From the IMG/VR virus record IMGVR_UViG_3300034073_005389, positions 62,001-126,000 of that record: 64,000 nucleotides of DNA; one strand, given 5' to 3'. This document shows positions 29,262 to 37,024 of this stretch, piece by piece. The notes beneath the pieces were generated by a model, which made no database searches, had not been told where the DNA came from, and worked only from the letters and a program-made list of their open reading frames with translations. Origin of the DNA: a virus. Numbering within the stretch: the stretch's first letter is position 1; each line of letters begins with the position of its first letter. The position numbers and the translations under genes are program-made.

Positions 29262-30161
29262 TCAGATGAGTCTGCGAGCCCGCAAATGTCTGAGCCTAGC
29301 AAAAGCCGGGTTTATTGCACTGTTCATGCTAAAGACACCAAGTCCTTTAGGAGCAGGGCGCAATGAGTTCTTAATATATTTTAATTTATCATAATATTGT
29401 GTTAATAAACCAGAATATTGAGTATTCATTAAATCGCTGACAGTAGGAGGATTAAAACTTAATCCGTTATCAGTAATTTGAAACTCTCTACCACGCTCAA
29501 TTAAAGCTTTAGAGGCTAAAGAATAGAGAGTGGCTCCTTCTACCAATATTTCTCCAAATTGTTCTACGAAATTATCATCATCAAATTGAAAAAAAGTAAA
29601 GTATGGAACTTGATTAAAATCCCACAATGCTGTAGCAATAAAAGTCACTAACATGTCTACTGAGAAAATATCACAGTCTACATAAATTACGTTTCCATAA
29701 CCATCTACTGATTTAGCTTTACCAGCACTGTTTAATCTTCCGCGTAATGATTTAATTAATTTATTAATATTTTTAATTGCAGCTTGTGAATAATTAAACC
29801 CAGGATCGTCTCCAAGAGCAACATAGCCATCTGTATTAATAGCTGGCATTTGAGTATGAGCCACCACAAAATTAAAAGTAGTTTCTACTCTAAACCCATT
29901 AATATATCCAGTCCAAACATCATTAAATACCCCATAAGGACCGTTATAAGGAACTGTAAAAATATAAGAGTATTTACCATCAGCTACTTGAGCCACACCT
30001 ACAGAAGTAGGCGCTAGTAATACTAATCCGCTTGGTTGTATGATAGATATTTGGGGGTATGAGTCGGTGTTGACAGGGTTACCAGATCCATCTTTAAACT
30101 GGACAACTAAATTTATTTGTTCTGTAACATCAACAAATTCGCCTCTAGCTTTTATAGTCAT
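29262..30161 (-). CDS. Conserved virion protein with N-terminal Ig-like domain
   Basis: The first ~105 residues form a beta domain (VVQFKDGSGNPVNTDSYPQI, YSYIFTVPYNGPYGVFND, FRVETTFNFVV) homologous in layout to the 31019-31360 protein. The remaining ~190 residues are mainly helical (INKLIKSLRGRLNSAGKA, YYDKLKYIKNSLRPAP) and end in a very basic LRHLRARRLI. The arrangement suggests a head-tail connector or appendage-base protein. A plus-strand LAGLIDADG gene separates it from the related 31019 gene. Two DGY tripeptides occur. Function is inferred from context. Confidence 0.55.
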   Translation of the reverse strand: MTIKARGEFVDVTEQINLVVQFKDGSGNPVNTDSYPQISIIQPSGLVLLAPTSVGVAQVADGKYSYIFTVPYNGPYGVFNDVWTGYINGFRVETTFNFVVAHTQMPAINTDGYVALGDDPGFNYSQAAIKNINKLIKSLRGRLNSAGKAKSVDGYGNVIYVDCDIFSVDMLVTFIATALWDFNQVPYFTFFQFDDDNFVEQFGEILVEGATLYSLASKALIERGREFQITDNGLSFNPPTVSDLMNTQYSGLLTQYYDKLKYIKNSLRPAPKGLGVFSMNSAINPAFARLRHLRARRLI

Positions 30162-30187
30162 GGATTATCCTTTGTACTAACACCATT

Positions 30188-31033
30188 ATGGTATTGATTA
30201 TTATGAACAAAATAAATTTAAAAAAATTATCTAAAGAAATACTAGAATATGAATATAAAAGCTGTGGAAGTATGCAAAAAATGGCTGATAAACTAAATGT
30301 GTCAATTGATAGTATTTATAAATATATGAAACTATATAATGTAGATTATGAAATAAAGTATAAAGGAATTTATTATTGCAATAATAATTTTTTTAAAAAT
30401 GAATCTCCAGAATCTTTCTATTTAGCTGGGTTTATTGCCGCCGATGGGTCTGTTCAATATAGGAAATATTCTAAAATATTAAAGATAACATTATCTAAAA
30501 AAGATTTAGAACATCTGGAAAAAATAAAAAAACTATTAGAAAGTAATCATCCTATAAAAGAATATCAAGTTAAAAAAAATAAATTAGTTACTTCTGACAA
30601 AGAATGCGTAGAATTACAAATAGCAAATAAAAATATAGTAGATGATTTAAAAAAATTTAATATTATTCCAAATAAAACGAAAACATATGAAATGCCGGAA
30701 TGGCTGTTATCTCATAAATTTTTAAATCATTTTATGAGAGGATATTTTGATGGCGACGGAACAATTACTCATTGTGGTTTAAATAAAGGCAGAAAAATAA
30801 TACAGTTAAATTTTTCTATTTTAGGTACAAAAAAATTTATACAACAATATAAAGATATTTTATTAAAAAATTGTAAAACAAATGATGCCAAAGTAATAGA
30901 TCATCATTCTATTTACAAAATAAGTTATAGTGGAAATAATGTAGTTAAAAATATATATGATTTTTTATATAAAAATCAAAATATATGCTTGCAAAGAAAA
31001 TATGCAAAATTTAAAACATTATATGGCGACTGA
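30188..31033 (+). CDS. LAGLIDADG homing endonuclease (free-standing, plus strand)
   Basis: The 281-residue protein starts with a helix-turn-helix domain (SMQKMADKLNVSIDSIYKYM), followed by two LAGLIDADG motifs (YLAGFIAADGSVQ near residue 80 and MRGYFDGDGTI near residue 183). Both keep the catalytic acidic residue. A second in-frame ATG is at 30203 and could be the real start; no clear ribosome site favours either. It is inserted, in the opposite direction, between two related Ig-domain virion genes, and its last 15 bases overlap the end of the 31019 gene. Confidence 0.85.
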   Translation: MVLIIMNKINLKKLSKEILEYEYKSCGSMQKMADKLNVSIDSIYKYMKLYNVDYEIKYKGIYYCNNNFFKNESPESFYLAGFIAADGSVQYRKYSKILKITLSKKDLEHLEKIKKLLESNHPIKEYQVKKNKLVTSDKECVELQIANKNIVDDLKKFNIIPNKTKTYEMPEWLLSHKFLNHFMRGYFDGDGTITHCGLNKGRKIIQLNFSILGTKKFIQQYKDILLKNCKTNDAKVIDHHSIYKISYSGNNVVKNIYDFLYKNQNICLQRKYAKFKTLYGD

Positions 31034-31360
31034 AGCAGAGTAATTACCAAAGGGAGCAGAAACAATAATTTGGTATATTTCTGAATTAACTGCATTGTTT
31101 ACTGGGTTGATATAGCTTACATCAGCTAAGTAGCTGCCTACTGCCGTAGCTCCAGAAGGAAGAATAAATTCATAGTAATATAATCCAGTATCTAGTTTAA
31201 CCATAGGTTGTGGATATCCTGCAGCTAGAGTAAGAGATGGAAAAATAATTCTAGACACAAAGGGAATGGATGGAGAATCAGTTCTGGTACCATAACCATC
31301 TTTTGTTTCTAAGAAGAAACTAGCTTTTTGACCTGGAAAAAAATTTAGTGTTTGTGCCAT
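31019..31360 (-). CDS. Small Ig-like virion protein (113 aa)
   Basis: The protein is a single beta domain (QKASFFLETKDGYGTRTDSP, ITFP-like strands, GLYYYEFILPSGATAVGSYL) with the same layout as the N-terminal domain of the 29262-30161 protein. It may have arisen by duplication and probably occupies a related position in the virion. One DGY is present in the first turn. Its 3' end overlaps the convergent LAGLIDADG gene by 15 bases, which may reflect where that gene landed. Confidence 0.55.
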   Translation of the reverse strand: MAQTLNFFPGQKASFFLETKDGYGTRTDSPSIPFVSRIIFPSLTLAAGYPQPMVKLDTGLYYYEFILPSGATAVGSYLADVSYINPVNNAVNSEIYQIIVSAPFGNYSASVAI

Positions 31361-31400
31361 ACTATTATATATAATTATGCTAATTTAATTATATTAATTT

Positions 31401-31754
31401 GTGGCAAAGAAAAAATGTTTTTGGATAACTAATATGTGTAACAGAAATGTTAGTTTATCTGATTTAAATTTAACAGTAAAAGCTTTTTCTTCTATTAATT
31501 TATTAGATAAAAAGCATTATTACTATACTTTATCACAACTAGAAAAGTCTGCCAAAAGTGGATCTTTATATAAAAAAAGACATTTAATTTCAGTAAGAGT
31601 TGTAGAGCCAATTGTTTTAAAAATGGACATTCCTTTTAGGAAAGAAACTTATATTGATTCTAGAGAAAGATCAGTATTAGAGATTAAAGAAGAAAGTTAC
31701 GAGGAATTAAATTTAAGTGATGAGCAATTTGCCGCTGAAAATTCTGAACTATAG
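31401..31754 (+). CDS. Conserved hypothetical protein (117 aa, GTG start)
   Basis: The frame begins with GTG followed by a lysine-rich MAKKKCFWITN-type N-terminus with two cysteines, then NLTVKAFSSINLLDKKHYYY. The C-terminus is acidic (DEQFAAENSEL). It resembles small phage proteins built around a single beta domain with a polar tail. It heads a three-gene plus-strand run with the 31763 and 31944 genes, spaced by 8 and 7 bases. No function can be assigned. Confidence 0.65.
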   Translation: MAKKKCFWITNMCNRNVSLSDLNLTVKAFSSINLLDKKHYYYTLSQLEKSAKSGSLYKKRHLISVRVVEPIVLKMDIPFRKETYIDSRERSVLEIKEESYEELNLSDEQFAAENSEL

Positions 31755-31762
31755 GAATAAAT

Positions 31763-31936
31763 ATGACAAACAATATTAATAAAAATATTAATAATGAAAA
31801 AATTGCCAAATCAGAAGTTTCAGAGGAAATAATAGATCCTGAAACAATTATTAAATATAATCAATTAAATGAAAAATGTGATAAAGTTATTTGGAAAGTA
31901 AAAGTTAGAAAATCTAAAATTAAAAATGTAGCATGA
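31763..31936 (+). CDS. Small hypothetical protein (57 aa)
   Basis: An ATG follows an AGGAATAA ribosome-site-like stretch. The frame encodes an Asn/Lys-rich 57-residue protein (NEKIAKSEVSEEIIDPETII, then CDKVIWKVKVRKSKIKNVA). It fits exactly between the two neighbouring plus-strand genes with gaps of 8 and 7 bases, which supports it as a real gene. No motif is visible. Confidence 0.55.
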   Translation: MTNNINKNINNEKIAKSEVSEEIIDPETIIKYNQLNEKCDKVIWKVKVRKSKIKNVA

Positions 31937-31943
31937 GGTTAAA

Positions 31944-32237
31944 ATGGCTGAAAGAGTCTCTCTTAATGACATAGTAAATAAGAAAGACCTAGACTTAATA
32001 TTAGAAGTTAATAGAAAAGCTATTGAAATTGAAACTACTGTAGCAGAACAAAACGAAGAAATGACTGGTCTGCTAAATAAATGTAGAGAAAAACAAGATA
32101 AAACAGACGAAAAAGTAGATAAAATATTAAGACAAACTGAAGATTTAAATAAAGATATATTTAAATTACAAGTATTGTTTATATCTGGACTACTAAGTTT
32201 AGTAATCCAGATAGTACAAATTTTTATAAAAAAATAA
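31944..32237 (+). CDS. Small coiled-coil membrane protein (XhlA/holin-accessory-like)
   Basis: The 97-residue protein has an acidic helical coiled-coil region (residues ~15-70) followed by one C-terminal membrane segment (LFISGLLSLVIQIVQIFI) and a KK end. This layout is like XhlA-type hemolysin/holin-accessory proteins, which act with holins in lysis. It ends one base before the convergent cold-shock gene. The role in lysis is an inference from layout only. Confidence 0.55.
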   Translation: MAERVSLNDIVNKKDLDLILEVNRKAIEIETTVAEQNEEMTGLLNKCREKQDKTDEKVDKILRQTEDLNKDIFKLQVLFISGLLSLVIQIVQIFIKK

Positions 32238-32238
32238 A

Positions 32239-32472
32239 TTAAGCCACTACGATTGGAGCTACCTCTGTTGCCTTAGGTACTCCATTTTTATTTTGACCTA
32301 AAGAAAATTCTACTTTTTGACCTTTATTAACAGTTTTAAATCCTTCTACGCTAATATCTGAAAAATGTAAAAATAAATCTTTTTGCTTTACCCCATTTTT
32401 ATCCCAAGAAATAAAACCATATCCGCGACGGGCGTCAAACCAAACTACTTCACCTACAAATTTATCTGACAT
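32239..32472 (-). CDS. Cold-shock domain protein
   Basis: The 77-residue protein is a full cold-shock domain, with RNP-1 (GYGFISW) and RNP-2 (LFLHFSDI) motifs and the EGFKTVNKGQKVEFSLG segment. Such proteins bind single-stranded RNA or DNA and unwind RNA structures; a phage copy may protect late mRNA or influence host translation. It ends against the plus-strand membrane gene, and lies 9 bases after the 32482 gene, so it is probably expressed with the minus-strand virion genes. Confidence 0.85.
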   Translation of the reverse strand: MSDKFVGEVVWFDARRGYGFISWDKNGVKQKDLFLHFSDISVEGFKTVNKGQKVEFSLGQNKNGVPKATEVAPIVVA

Positions 32473-32481
32473 AATTTTTCC

Positions 32482-32808
32482 TTATCTATCTTTGCAAACT
32501 AATTGACCATCTACGTAAAGTTCTCCCCCACCACCTAAAAGACGATATGTCTCATACGCCCCCAGTTTTCCAATATCAGATCTTTCTTTTTCATTAGTAC
32601 AATTTCTTAATAAATTATCATATTTTTTAAATAATAATAACATATCTTTTTCGCAACCAACTAGCCTAGCATGGCTTAGTAGCCTGCGACGAGTCTCTTG
32701 CTCAGGTAATACCTTATTACTAAGATTATCTGGATTAGTCGCATCAATAGAAATATCACCTATTGACAGGCTTTTAATAATCTCTATATTCTCATCATTC
32801 TTGCTCAT
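32482..32808 (-). CDS. Conserved phage hypothetical protein (108 aa)
   Basis: The ATG at 32808, preceded by AAGGAAGAC, is the likely start; the longer frame to 32865 has no ribosome site. The protein is helical, with RRRLLSHARLVGCEKDMLLL near the middle and GKLGAYETYRLLGGGGELYV near the C-terminus. Its start overlaps the end of the HNH gene by 14 bases. It lacks catalytic motifs. Its position after fibre genes suggests a virion-assembly or regulatory role; unknown. Confidence 0.65.
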   Translation of the reverse strand: MSKNDENIEIIKSLSIGDISIDATNPDNLSNKVLPEQETRRRLLSHARLVGCEKDMLLLFKKYDNLLRNCTNEKERSDIGKLGAYETYRLLGGGGELYVDGQLVCKDR

Positions 32809-33133
32809 GTCTTCCTTTATGAATTTTAAATGCCTTATTTTTAAAATTAAAATATGAAGTATCAATACCCTCTATATTTCTTTTGCCATCTAACTCATAT
32901 ACTAAAATTCTTTTGTTAGGTAATTTAGTAGATGGATAAACTCCAATAATCTTTAACTTGTTACTATGAGTCAATGCATGACAATTGGCACATAATATTG
33001 CTAAATTATAATCATGATTATTGGTATTTACTTCTGTTCTCTCTATAATATGATGTAAATGTAATAGATTAGGGTCAGTTATGTTGCAAGTTTCTATTTC
33101 ACATTTATTTTTAATTAACTTACTTTTTTTCAT
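32795..33133 (-). CDS. Small HNH endonuclease
   Basis: The 112-residue protein contains the HNH core LHLHHIIERTEVNTNNHDYN followed by LAILCANCHALTHS, with an upstream CEIETCN pair completing the zinc site. The start at 33133 forms a TGATG overlap with the fibre gene stop, showing coupling. The C-terminal ~45 residues (after the HNH fold) look like a DNA-binding extension. It overlaps the next gene by 14 bases. It is the shortest endonuclease in the window. Confidence 0.8.
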   Translation of the reverse strand: MKKSKLIKNKCEIETCNITDPNLLHLHHIIERTEVNTNNHDYNLAILCANCHALTHSNKLKIIGVYPSTKLPNKRILVYELDGKRNIEGIDTSYFNFKNKAFKIHKGRHEQE

Positions 33134-35136
33134 CAACTAAATTCTTTCCAAACGAACGAAGCAATAAAGTTATCAGTACCATTTCCTATTTTTTGTACTG
33201 CTAATACCAACTCATCTCTTGTCCCCGTAATAGATGCTCCTAGAGAATAAGTTCCTTGAATAATACTGCTAATTGGAGCTGCTTTTTGATTTCCATACCC
33301 TGAAGCAATAATATATCCTCCAGTTAAATAATTTGTTAATGTTCTAGAAACATCATATTCAGCATCACTACCAGTAATAGGTGTCCAAGATGCGGCATCT
33401 ACTCCATTAATGGTGGGATTTACAACTAATGCCCACCTAAAGTTAGAATTTGAGCTAGTGCATAAAATATCAATAGCTTCTGGTCTAATTACTACGCCAT
33501 CACTTGTAGATATCGTTCTTAAAGAAATTAAAGGATATAATTGAAGATTATTTACACCAGTTAATGAAGTAACCCCTCTGTCTGCGGCATAGGAAAGTCC
33601 TGGATTTTCATACCCTCCTTCTGACAGAATTGAACAGCAAATTTGCTCTAAAGATGATGCTCCTCCAGAAATATTCTCTATTTCTGCTCTTATTGGCAAA
33701 TTAGGAGTTGACATATAAACTGAATTAATGATGTTTGCATGATCAAATTTATGAACATAGTAAAAAGCACCATTAATTACAAATCCACAACGAACAGTTC
33801 CTACTCCTAACCACTCCACATCAATAACAAATATTTGAGCTTTTGTTACATCTAAAGTAAGTCCGCTAGGACCAGTACCATCTAAACGATCAATATTCCA
33901 GTTAGCTTGTAAAGCTGTATTTTCAACTACTACTCCAGTTACCTTGCTTCTAATAACGATACTGTTGGTAGAACCATTATTTTGAAAATAAATGCCGTTA
34001 TCTTCATCAAAATAACCTATTTTTTTAGAAACTCCAGCAGAAGGAGTTCCCATAACAAAAGTATTTAATATTAAAAAGCTAAGACCAGCTTGATAATTAA
34101 ATCTAGTTCTAGTTTGATGAATAGCTTTATCACCAGGATTAGTTACCGTTAAAGTAGTAGATGCTCTATTTTGAGAATAAGTAGATCCACCACCTGCTGT
34201 TAAAGCAGTGTCCCAAATAAGTACTTGAGCATTATGTATTTGCTTACTTTCAAAGATAGTAAATGGAGTAGATACTCTAATTCTACCAAAAGCATCTAAT
34301 GCAGCATATCCATCTAAAGAAAGTGGAGCGCTTCCATTTGCATTTAAAATATTTACGTCTAATGCTTGATGATTTGCATTTATGCTAGTACTAGTCACAT
34401 CAGCAGCAGTTGTAGTTCCTTTTGCGCCGCCTCTTACAATAGCTTTTTGTGTACCACCAGTTAAAGTAGCATCTAACGCTAATCCATTAGTAGTACCAAT
34501 ATTAGCAGTAACTGTACCATCTACAGTTAGAGATCCACCATTATCAGTTACTGGTTGAGCGGTGGTGCCTGTAGGGTCAATACGTAATGGTCTAGCAGCT
34601 ATACCAGTCTCTACTGAGCCTCCAGGCGCACTGGCTCTTAATACGGTTCCTAATACATATTGTGCGCCGCCATTGGTATCTGCATCAAAGACCCTGGCAC
34701 CTTGCATATTGGTGCCATCATTGAATCCAGCAGCTGTGCCTAAGGCTGGAAAAAAATCATTAAAAGTAGAAGATGTTCCACCAATAGATCCTACATTTAA
34801 AGTAACAGCATTACTGGTTGTGACAGCATCATTTTGCACGCTAATAGTAGATGGTGCACCTGCCTTTAATCTAAACCAAACTTTTACAATACTAGGATCA
34901 GTAACAACAAGATTACTAGTTCCGGTGTTAATATTTAATTCTGCGTGTACAGAAATACCATTAAATGAGAGTTCTACTACACCTGGACCTTGATTAACAA
35001 ATAATAAAGAATTTTTACTTGTTAAAGTAACGGCTATATCTGCATTAGTTCCGAAATTTGGTGCAGAAACTACTAATTTTTGAAAAAAGAATTTTTCTTT
35101 ACCAAAATTAATAGGTCCTAATGGATTACTAATCAT
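33133..35136 (-). CDS. Tail fibre or surface protein (667 aa)
   Basis: The N-terminal ~120 residues form a beta domain (LTSKNSLLFVNQGPGVVELS, VKVWFRLKAGAPSTISVQND) shared with the small 35145-35504 protein. A repetitive shaft with short strands follows (GGTQKAIVRGGAKGTTTAAD). From about residue 285 there is a large C-terminal domain starting DAFGRIRVSTPFTIFESKQI, a module found in several phage appendage proteins. One DGY lies at the junction (LSLDGYAALDAFG). Probably an adhesin bound through the shared N-terminal domain. Confidence 0.65.
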   Translation of the reverse strand: MISNPLGPINFGKEKFFFQKLVVSAPNFGTNADIAVTLTSKNSLLFVNQGPGVVELSFNGISVHAELNINTGTSNLVVTDPSIVKVWFRLKAGAPSTISVQNDAVTTSNAVTLNVGSIGGTSSTFNDFFPALGTAAGFNDGTNMQGARVFDADTNGGAQYVLGTVLRASAPGGSVETGIAARPLRIDPTGTTAQPVTDNGGSLTVDGTVTANIGTTNGLALDATLTGGTQKAIVRGGAKGTTTAADVTSTSINANHQALDVNILNANGSAPLSLDGYAALDAFGRIRVSTPFTIFESKQIHNAQVLIWDTALTAGGGSTYSQNRASTTLTVTNPGDKAIHQTRTRFNYQAGLSFLILNTFVMGTPSAGVSKKIGYFDEDNGIYFQNNGSTNSIVIRSKVTGVVVENTALQANWNIDRLDGTGPSGLTLDVTKAQIFVIDVEWLGVGTVRCGFVINGAFYYVHKFDHANIINSVYMSTPNLPIRAEIENISGGASSLEQICCSILSEGGYENPGLSYAADRGVTSLTGVNNLQLYPLISLRTISTSDGVVIRPEAIDILCTSSNSNFRWALVVNPTINGVDAASWTPITGSDAEYDVSRTLTNYLTGGYIIASGYGNQKAAPISSIIQGTYSLGASITGTRDELVLAVQKIGNGTDNFIASFVWKEFS

Positions 35137-35144
35137 AATTTCCC

Positions 35145-35504
35145 CTAGTCTTTACCCCATGCCTCTATTCTGATATCAACTGGACCAGTAGATCCAGCTT
35201 TTAATCTAAACCATATTAAACATACAGTTCTAAAATCAAAAACTAAGGCAGATGAGGCAGTGCCTGGAATCATTTCTCCGTGCACTGTAGTGCCGTTAAA
35301 AGAATATTCTATTGAATTAGTAGCACCAGTACCGTAATTAATAAATGATACGCCCTGAGTTGGGAAAGTAATAACAACATCAGGACCATATCCGTTTTGT
35401 ATAGTATATCCGTCAGGAGCGCCAAAATGCGTCCAATTCACAGGTAAAACTTGGAAAAAATTGAAATCTCTTCCTTGTTTTTTAGTAATATTTTTATAAG
35501 CCAT
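35145..35504 (-). CDS. Small surface protein, paralogue of the fibre N-terminal domain
   Basis: The 119-residue protein is a single beta domain (GVSFINYGTGATNSIEYSFN, then VCLIWFRLKAGSTGPVDIRI) clearly related to the first 120 residues of the 33133-35136 fibre. It may compete for, or share, the fibre attachment site, or be a stand-alone decoration. One DGY (APDGYTIQNGYG) is present. It is followed after 8 bases by the fibre gene. Confidence 0.6.
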   Translation of the reverse strand: MAYKNITKKQGRDFNFFQVLPVNWTHFGAPDGYTIQNGYGPDVVITFPTQGVSFINYGTGATNSIEYSFNGTTVHGEMIPGTASSALVFDFRTVCLIWFRLKAGSTGPVDIRIEAWGKD

Positions 35505-35550
35505 ATTTTGCTCCTGAAATAATGATATTTTATTATTATATAAAATAAAA

Positions 35551-35574
35551 AAAGCCAGAATAAATTCTGGCTTT
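35551..35574 (-). terminator. Rho-independent terminator after the collagen-like fibre gene
   Basis: The stem AAAGCCAGAA pairs with TTCTGGCTTT around a 4-base loop, followed on the minus strand by a TTTTTATTTTA run. It separates the chimeric fibre gene from the 35145-35504 gene. Confidence 0.75.
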
Positions 35575-35599
35575 AAAATAATACTATAATAATTGTATT

Positions 35600-36904
35600 C
35601 TACACTGCTTGTACTCGAAGGCGTCGAAACGTCATGGTGCCGCCGCCGCCGTGCGCCGCGACCAGCGAGAGGGGGCGCCCGAGAGGGTTAGATCCCTGCG
35701 TAAATGGAGCCTCGTAGCCGGTAGGCTTCAGCGCACTGTACAGCCATCGCAAGGTAGAGGTCCACGCAGAACTGTACGTTCCGAAATACTGACTAATCAT
35801 GCCAGAGGCAGTCAGACAGCCCACCGCCACATCGTTTCCGCTTCTGGCCAGGTAACGAGCAGCCCCTCCGCTGGATTGGGATTGCTCGGCAACACACAGA
35901 TCGCTTTGAGACTGTATGTAAGTATTCGCTACTCCACCTGTTCCGGCTAGATTGACGGTGCTCGGAAATCCGTTTTGACCGACGATCGGTCCTTCCGTAT
36001 CCCACCGAAAGTAGAAGCCGACCTGCGGGTTGCCGCTTCCGCTGAAGGTGCATTGAGCCCAGAAGATGAGGGTTTGGAAAGGGTTGGTGATGCCGAGCTG
36101 AGCAAACGTGGCGTATAGCTGCATGGTGCCAAAGCCGGAGCCTGTGAACACGAGCCCCGTTCCATTGACGATTGACAAAGTGGTCTGCGTCGGCTGGTTC
36201 AGGTTGCTCGTGAAGGTGGCGCTCCCGGTCGAACCGGCGAACGTGACCGTCTGCCCGGTCGTGATGGACTGGGTTGGAAGGCTCGCGAAGTCCACCTCGT
36301 ACACGGTTTGAGGACCGCCGCCGCTTGCGATCAGCGTACTCGAAGAAAGCGTCAATCCAGAGCCTACTGTAACCGCTGAACCATCTCCAGCAGTCAATTG
36401 AGAAGATGTACCAGAAAAAGTAGCTGCTGGTCCTGTAGCGCCTGTAGGTCCAATATCACCTGTAGCTCCTGTAGGTCCTGTAGGTCCAGTTATACCTATA
36501 GAACCTCTAGCGCCTGTAGCGCCTGTAGGTCCAGTGGCGCCAGTAGCGCCCGTAGGTCCTTGAGGTCCAGTAGGTCCAGGTTCAGGTAATATGCCAGGAG
36601 GAGGCAATGCCGGACTTTCTAAAGCTCCAACAATAAATGATTCTTGTTGAGGATCAAATTGCTCTAAATCTATGGAGCTAGATACTATTCTGATATCTCC
36701 CACTCTTATCTTATTAGCTACTTCTCCTTTTATTAAAGAACTTCTAATATCAGACTCCCCAATTCCTTCTATATTTAATAAATCGTATGTTTGCAAATAT
36801 TCTATTGGAGTATTAAATATAGTAATACGTTTTCTTTGTCTAGATATATTTTGAACAGTAAAATTAATAGATGTAAGTTTAGGATATAAATCAGTAGCTG
36901 CCAT
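35600..36904 (-). CDS. Chimeric collagen-like tail fibre with GC-rich C-terminal domain
   Basis: Residues 1-105 are an ordinary AT-rich virion-anchoring domain. Residues ~106-165 are a collagen-like Gly-X-Y stretch ([20 protein letters not shown] and repeats), interrupted once by RGSIGI. Residues ~185-434 are a beta-rich receptor-binding-type domain ([36 protein letters not shown]). The DNA for this last part is strikingly GC-rich compared with everything around it. The collagen stretch forms a trimeric shaft; the tip is probably a newly acquired host-recognition module. It has a TATAAATA box upstream and its own terminator. Confidence 0.8.
   Translation of the reverse strand: MAATDLYPKLTSINFTVQNISRQRKRITIFNTPIEYLQTYDLLNIEGIGESDIRSSLIKGEVANKIRVGDIRIVSSSIDLEQFDPQQESFIVGALESPALPPPGILPEPGPTGPQGPTGATGATGPTGATGARGSIGITGPTGPTGATGDIGPTGATGPAATFSGTSSQLTAGDGSAVTVGSGLTLSSSTLIASGGGPQTVYEVDFASLPTQSITTGQTVTFAGSTGSATFTSNLNQPTQTTLSIVNGTGLVFTGSGFGTMQLYATFAQLGITNPFQTLIFWAQCTFSGSGNPQVGFYFRWDTEGPIVGQNGFPSTVNLAGTGGVANTYIQSQSDLCVAEQSQSSGGAARYLARSGNDVAVGCLTASGMISQYFGTYSSAWTSTLRWLYSALKPTGYEAPFTQGSNPLGRPLSLVAAHGGGGTMTFRRLRVQAV
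35607..36365 (-). other. GC-rich acquired segment within the fibre gene
   Basis: From about 35607 to 36365 the sequence switches abruptly from AT-rich to strongly GC-rich (many GCC, GGC, CGG and CGC codons), then back. Both edges lie within or at the end of one reading frame, so the segment encodes exactly the C-terminal domain of the fibre and its stop region. The composition indicates recent transfer from a GC-rich genome. Confidence 0.8.
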
Positions 36905-36918
36905 ATAATCTCCTATAT

Positions 36919-36935
36919 TATTTATATTATAAATA
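36919..36935 (-). promoter_or_regulatory. Inverted pair of TATAAATA boxes before the chimeric fibre gene
   Basis: TATTTATA and TATAAATA are arranged as a near-perfect inverted repeat 15 bases before the fibre start. The minus-strand copy is well placed as a late promoter; the plus-strand copy has no gene in front of it. Confidence 0.4.
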
Positions 36936-36975
36936 ATTTATAATACTATGTAAAAATATTAACTTAATTATAAAA

Positions 36976-36997
36976 AAGCCAGGCATCAACCTGGCTT
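36976..36997 (-). terminator. Rho-independent terminator after the zinc-ribbon nuclease gene
   Basis: Stem AAGCCAGG with CCTGGCTT and a 6-base loop, followed by a TTTTTTATAATT run on the minus strand. It closes the selfish cassette at 37025-40340. Confidence 0.7.
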
Positions 36998-37024
36998 CAT
37001 TAGTTTGTATATCTAAAAATATTT

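Noticed and set aside
35609-36311. Several open frames on both strands inside the GC-rich fibre domain
   Set aside because: GC-rich DNA has few stop codons, which makes random frames long. Only the frame continuous with the collagen region gives a sensible beta-rich protein.
36420-36600. Short spaced repeats that could suggest a CRISPR array
   Set aside because: They encode in-frame collagen Gly-X-Y triplets with no spacer and repeat structure and no cas genes nearby.
17717-36904. Diversity-generating retroelement acting on fibre genes
   Set aside because: No reverse transcriptase, template repeat or adenine-biased variable region was seen near the fibre genes.
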